DNA of 64,000 bases from Atherix ibis. Taxonomy: Eukaryota; Arthropoda; Insecta; Diptera; Athericidae. Position 1 is the stretch's first letter. Each line of letters begins with the position of its first letter. Below the pieces are notes generated by a model. It was not told the origin of the DNA, ran no database searches, and was given only the letters and a program-made list of their open reading frames with translations. The position numbers and the translations under genes are program-made. The DNA lies in contig OY282607.1 in assembly GCA_958298945.1 (NCBI GenBank), positions 35,435,000-35,498,999 on the forward strand, given 5' to 3'. Shown here in pieces: positions 59,919 to 64,000 of the stretch.

Positions 59919-60689
59919 CGAGATCTATTCAAAAAGTATCGGGAATTTTGAATTTCCGCGGGTTGCATACGTGTATATTTTATTTTCGATTTTTTGTGGC
60001 GTTATGTTGGTGCTCATGTCTCTCACTTATGCCGCTTTGCTTGCACGTGTTTTGGCTCGTCTTCGATTTTTGCTCAATTTCGCCCAAAAACGGTAGCGCA
60101 TTAACATTGCTAAGGAGCTGTTGGACTCTGTCCGCGACAACCCAAATTTGCTCCAGAGTGTCATAACTCGTGACGAATCATGAGTTTATGGTTATGACGT
60201 GGTTACCAAAGGTTTTGATTACAGTTTTCTTCGATTGCAGGGGCGTAGTGCATCATGAGTTCTTGCCGCAGGGTAGAACGGTCAATAAGGAATATTACCT
60301 GCAAGTTATGCGCAAGTTGTGCGAAGCAATCCGCCAAAAACGCCTGGATTTGTGGAAGAACAAAAATTGGCTTCTGCCATTTTGGGCCGAAAACAACACA
60401 CTAATAATGCCGCACCCACCGTATTCCCCAGATCTGGCCCCCCTGTGACTTTTTCTTGTTTCCGAAACTGAAGAGCCCCATGAAATGATGACGCTATGCT
60501 ACGATTGAGGAAATAAAGACGGTATCAAAGGAGGAGCTGAACAAGATCACAAAAAATTATTTTTTGAAGGGCTTCGAGGATTGGAAAAAATGTTAGCACA
60601 AGTGTATAATATCTGATGGGGATTATTTTGAAGGGAACAAAATAGATATTCATGAATAAATAAATTATGTAATTTTGAAACCACAAAAT
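59919..60689 (+). mobile_element. Defective mariner (copy E2), truncated at both coding ends
   Basis: After TA the left end reads CGAGATCTATTCAAAAAGTATC, nearly the E1 terminal repeat. Homology to E1 continues to about 60689 (TTTTGAAACCACAAAAT) and then stops before the right terminal repeat. Most of the N-terminal half is deleted. Confidence 0.85.
60085..60659 (+). pseudogene. Mariner transposase relic in E2
   Basis: The relic begins near INIAKELLDSVRDN and continues across frame breaks with TRDESWVYGYD-like sequence. An open stretch at 60170-60448 carries VFFDCRGVVHHEFLPQGR and NKEYYLQVMRKLCEAIRQKR, then WLLPFWAENNTLIMPHPPYS. It closes with DGDYFEGNKIDIHE and a stop at 60657. The second catalytic Asp segment is missing at exactly the place where it is missing in E1. 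Confidence 0.88.
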
Positions 60690-63135
60690 AGATAACTTTA
60701 TATAGATTGAAAATTTTACATAAAAAATTCTATAGATTTAAATTAAAAAAAAACTAAAAAAAATTGATTTTGAGTCAAATTTTATATGATTTCCATTTTT
60801 ATACTTAAATTAGATATTCTTAAACTAATTTTTAGACGATCAAAATAAAAACTTAAAATTTTACAATAGTTTTTACAAAGTTTTACAGTATGGACTTATT
60901 TCTTAATTTTATCTCCCCAATTAAATAATTAATTTTGGATAAAAATCCATAAATTTCATAAAAATCTTCTCCTTATTTTCCAGTTAATTTTTTTTTAAAT
61001 GGCTCTTCAAAAGTTTTGACTAGTTTTTATTAATAACTATTTTAAAATGAAAATTTTTAACTTTTAAAATAATAGTTTTTTAAGAAATTAAATTTTCAAC
61101 AAATATCAAAGCATATTATTTTCAGATTATTATAAGAAAAAAATTTCCTTATAATAGAAAAAATTGTTTATACTATAATTTTTCTAATTAAAAATAAAAT
61201 CCTTAAAAAATTTTTTCCACTATTATTAAGAGTGTCAGTAATTTTGTGGTGAAATATTTTAATGAGGCTTGTGCTTAAACTTTGACCTTGTTTTTAATAA
61301 CGTAATACACGTGAATAAAATTGCAAAATTTATTGGGAAAAAAATCCTACAAGTTAAAAAAAATATACCCAATCACAATATTAGGTAAATGTTCATTTAA
61401 AGATTTCCAACTCATCAGAAAAAAGAGGTGAAATTCGTTTCTTTCTTGCTATTTCATAATAAAAATAAATATTTTTTATTTTCTTGTGTGTAAAAATATT
61501 CTCAATGGAAAAAAGAAAAAAATAGTAAACCTTACGCATATAAATAGTATTCAATTTTTTTATTCGTAGAGCTTCATTAAGAGAATCATGCTTATCACAT
61601 TATATTTAAAAGGTAGAAATCTTGCAGATACTATTGGGTACGACTGTGCCGAGTATAGATGTTAAACCCATCTTAAGTCTGATATTAAAACCAGCCGTGC
61701 ATCTTTTGAAGGTCTTTCAGTATTTTCACCTTTTGATCAATTAACAGAATATCGAAAAATGATGAAAAAATAACAATAATCAATATAAGTTAATAACAGC
61801 TAAACTTAATGTTACTTTTTGGTTATATCATCGTCATTGTTATTTGTACAGACATTCCTAAAATTTAAGCCTTTCATGAATTTTTCTTCTTTAAAACTAT
61901 TGTCATCTTCATAAAAAACATTTCGATAAATTTTTATTCACCATCGTCTAAGCTATGAAATATTTTTTTTTAATTATTATTATTACAAATAATTAAATTT
62001 TAACTAATATCACAGATAATTTATTTAATTTTAAATACGAAAAACATTTAATTTGTTTAAATGCTTTATAATTTTCTACTTTATTCAAAATGTTATTTTG
62101 TGTAAATAATTAATGACTAATATTATATAAACTTAAGGAAACAAACATGAAACAAACAACATATGTGTATAAATGTTAAAACTTTACGTATAATCTACGC
62201 CTTCGAGTCTTAGTGTATTATTGCCTAAGCCGGTTTTTTTAACTGCCAGCCAGTATTATATTTAAAAAAACTAGAATTTCAACAAAAAAAAAACAAAATG
62301 TATTCATATGTAATTAATAAATAAAACATGAAATGAAAAACATATATTCTCATCCTTATGATTTTTCAGGAAGTAAATGTTGGTGAATATAGAAAAATAG
62401 TGCCTAAAATCGTCAAGGTTTTAACAAGTAGACTCTAGTTTCTATTGATCAGATAGAAAGATAGTCAGTAATAAAATACGAAGCTTAAAATATTAACATT
62501 TTAGTATTATAAAAACTATTACTATAGGTAAATTTATATAAACTACTTTTATATTAATTTTGTTGTTTGCTTGAAGAAAACATAGTCAGAAAATCTTAAA
62601 GACCTTGAAGCATCAAGCTTTAGATCTTAAAGAAATTTTTTTTCTTTGCTCAGAAAAAAAGTTTCAATTTTAATAACAAAAATTTGGAAAATATTGGCCT
62701 AATTTACCGATGCTCAGAACAATTTTATCTAGTACTGAGTTGGAATCCGACTAGTGAAGAATCGGAGTATCCTTCAGTTACTGTCAAATGGCCTGGAAGG
62801 TAGTTTTCAATTTTTGTGTACAAATGCAATGTTTTCAATTTTTTTGTTCTGAAAATATCTAAAATTTTCAACTTTGTGTGGTATTTAAAAAATATTTAAA
62901 ATTAAAAAAAAAAAAAACGCCATATTAAATAAGTTTTCTGAATTTAAATAATGTATGTTGAGTCCTTTGGTAAAATTTTTAAATTGAACAATATTATGTG
63001 AGCTGTGTTTAAATTTTTTTAAATAATTATAATTATTATTACGAGTAATATTTATTCGTACTACAAAGTATTGTGGGTTTGTTGTTCGTCAAGAAGTTTT
63101 TCCAAATTTTTCACTACCTCATAATTTAAATATTT
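60690..63135. other. AT-rich non-coding DNA
   Basis: No gene is supported. A TACGAGTA octamer is at 63040-63047. Confidence 0.5.
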
Positions 63136-63139
63136 TTAC

Positions 63140-63430
63140 ATCTAACCAAAGGTTCATAACTTCCTGTAGCAGTGCTAAAGGGCTAGAACTAGAATCGTCT
63201 TCAGCTCCTCAGTTACACTCATTTGGATATTATCGATAGTACCAAGATAACGACCTCTCAAGTGTTTTTTTAATAATCGGAAACAAAAAGCGATCCGTCT
63301 GCTAAATAACCATAAATCGCCTAATTTTGAAGAAAGCGACACCAAACTGGTTAAGTAGGGACTGTGGTATTTTGTCATTATCTGTCCCATACTAAAAAAA
63401 GGAGATATTGCAAAGTATAGTAACAATAGA
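63140..63430 (-). mobile_element. Mariner C-terminal relic
   Basis: On the minus strand it reads FRLLKKHLRGRYLGTIDNIQ, then MSVTEELKTI, matching the C-terminal third of a mariner transposase (FPKLKxHLxGRHFGTxDNIQxxVTxELK). The open frame has no DDE residues left. Confidence 0.7.
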
Positions 63431-63434
63431 GATA

Positions 63435-64000
63435 AGCACTAGCGGAATACCATCTATAATATATTCTCCACTATCTTACTAGGCAGGATGGCCCCATTTA
63501 CACAAAAAATTATTGGCCCATACCAGAGAGTCTTTACTCCAGTGACATCAGCAACAGCTCGGATCTTGTCTCTGCGGCAGACTATGGAAAATTTTTTGGA
63601 AAATGGTCACAAAATCCCCCATCTGCTTATCGACCTTAAAGCCGCTTATAAAGGTGAAAAAACTAATTGTGACTCCCGGTTAAGAATGAGGTGTATGGTA
63701 CCACACCCTCATTAAGTCTGTCCAACTTAAGACATACGCCGACAACATCGACATTACGTGTTGATCAGAAAGAGCTCTACGACAGACCTTTTTTCTTATT
63801 TGGGGTCAAGAAGAAGAAATCCGGCATGGCTGATGGCCGCTAAGAGCCTACGTCAATTTGTCCAAATTATTTCCCTTGCAACATTCTGACCATAACATTG
63901 AAGCTACTGCCGCACAAAGTTTCAGTCTTACCAGACATCGTGTATTCTAGTGGAAATTTGGGTTCTAAGAAAAAACCATGGAAAACTCCTTCTCCTCTAC
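63435..64000 (+). mobile_element. Non-LTR retrotransposon RT relic, cut by the window edge
   Basis: It reads LLGRMAPFTQKIIGPYQRVF, then ARILSLRQTMENFLENGHKI and HLLIDLKAAYK, the fingers/palm of a reverse transcriptase (FRPGRSTTDQIFTLRQ...HHLFIDFKAAYD). The sequence then jumps to GTGACTCCCGG, which in the 46-kb relic follows the AVEKVI segment, so an internal deletion joins the two. Later parts (KTYADNIDITC) are broken. It continues beyond the window. Confidence 0.75.

Overview
This window is animal, almost certainly insect and probably dipteran, chromosomal DNA. It is very AT-rich, its genes are split by introns with GT/AG borders, it has no bacterial-style operons, and it is heavily invaded by Tc1/mariner-superfamily DNA transposons and non-LTR retrotransposon relics typical of insects. 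Only two host genes can be supported. Both are on the minus strand and both encode CD36/scavenger-receptor class B (SR-B) membrane proteins.

Gene A (7387 to 5474) is compact: five coding exons, four short introns and a reconstructed 522-residue product. Gene B is an emp-like SR-B receptor. Five 3' exons lie at 27379-25745, one exon at 45335-45083, and a very small first coding exon is proposed at 58987-58942. All splice phases agree and give 511 residues. Gene B would then span about 33 kb, with introns of about 13.6 and 17.7 kb that hold most of the repeats in the right two thirds of the window.

Layout from left to right: a defective mariner (326-1508); DDE_3 and mariner relics (3.9-5 kb); gene A (5.5-7.4 kb); repeats and a decayed LTR-element relic (8-9.6 kb); a broken Mos1-like mariner (11.9-13.2 kb); AT-rich repeats; a mariner deletion derivative (16.7-17.3 kb); an almost intact Tigger/pogo transposon (18.97-21.2 kb); mariner relics and a second Mos1-like copy (21.3-24.1 kb); the 3' exons of gene B; its intron 2, with mariner relics, an R1-like retrotransposon nested in a mariner, a third Mos1-like copy, a decayed tandem repeat, a Jockey-like relic and a perfectly phased 167-bp satellite; exon 2; intron 1, with another non-LTR relic, a mariner relic, a DDE_3 relic and a fourth Mos1-like copy; the proposed exon 1; a second defective mariner (59.9-60.7 kb); and a mariner C-terminal relic and non-LTR relic running off the right edge.

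No new host defence or metabolic system was seen. The most unusual signals come from transposon activity: a recurrent TACGAGTA/TACTCGTA octamer that looks like mariner excision footprints, including one inside the terminal repeat of a Mos1-like copy whose siblings keep the empty site; two mariners sharing one deletion that removes a catalytic aspartate; and many short-spacer inverted duplications, several inside transposons at deletion points. All reading was by eye, with no alignment or database search.
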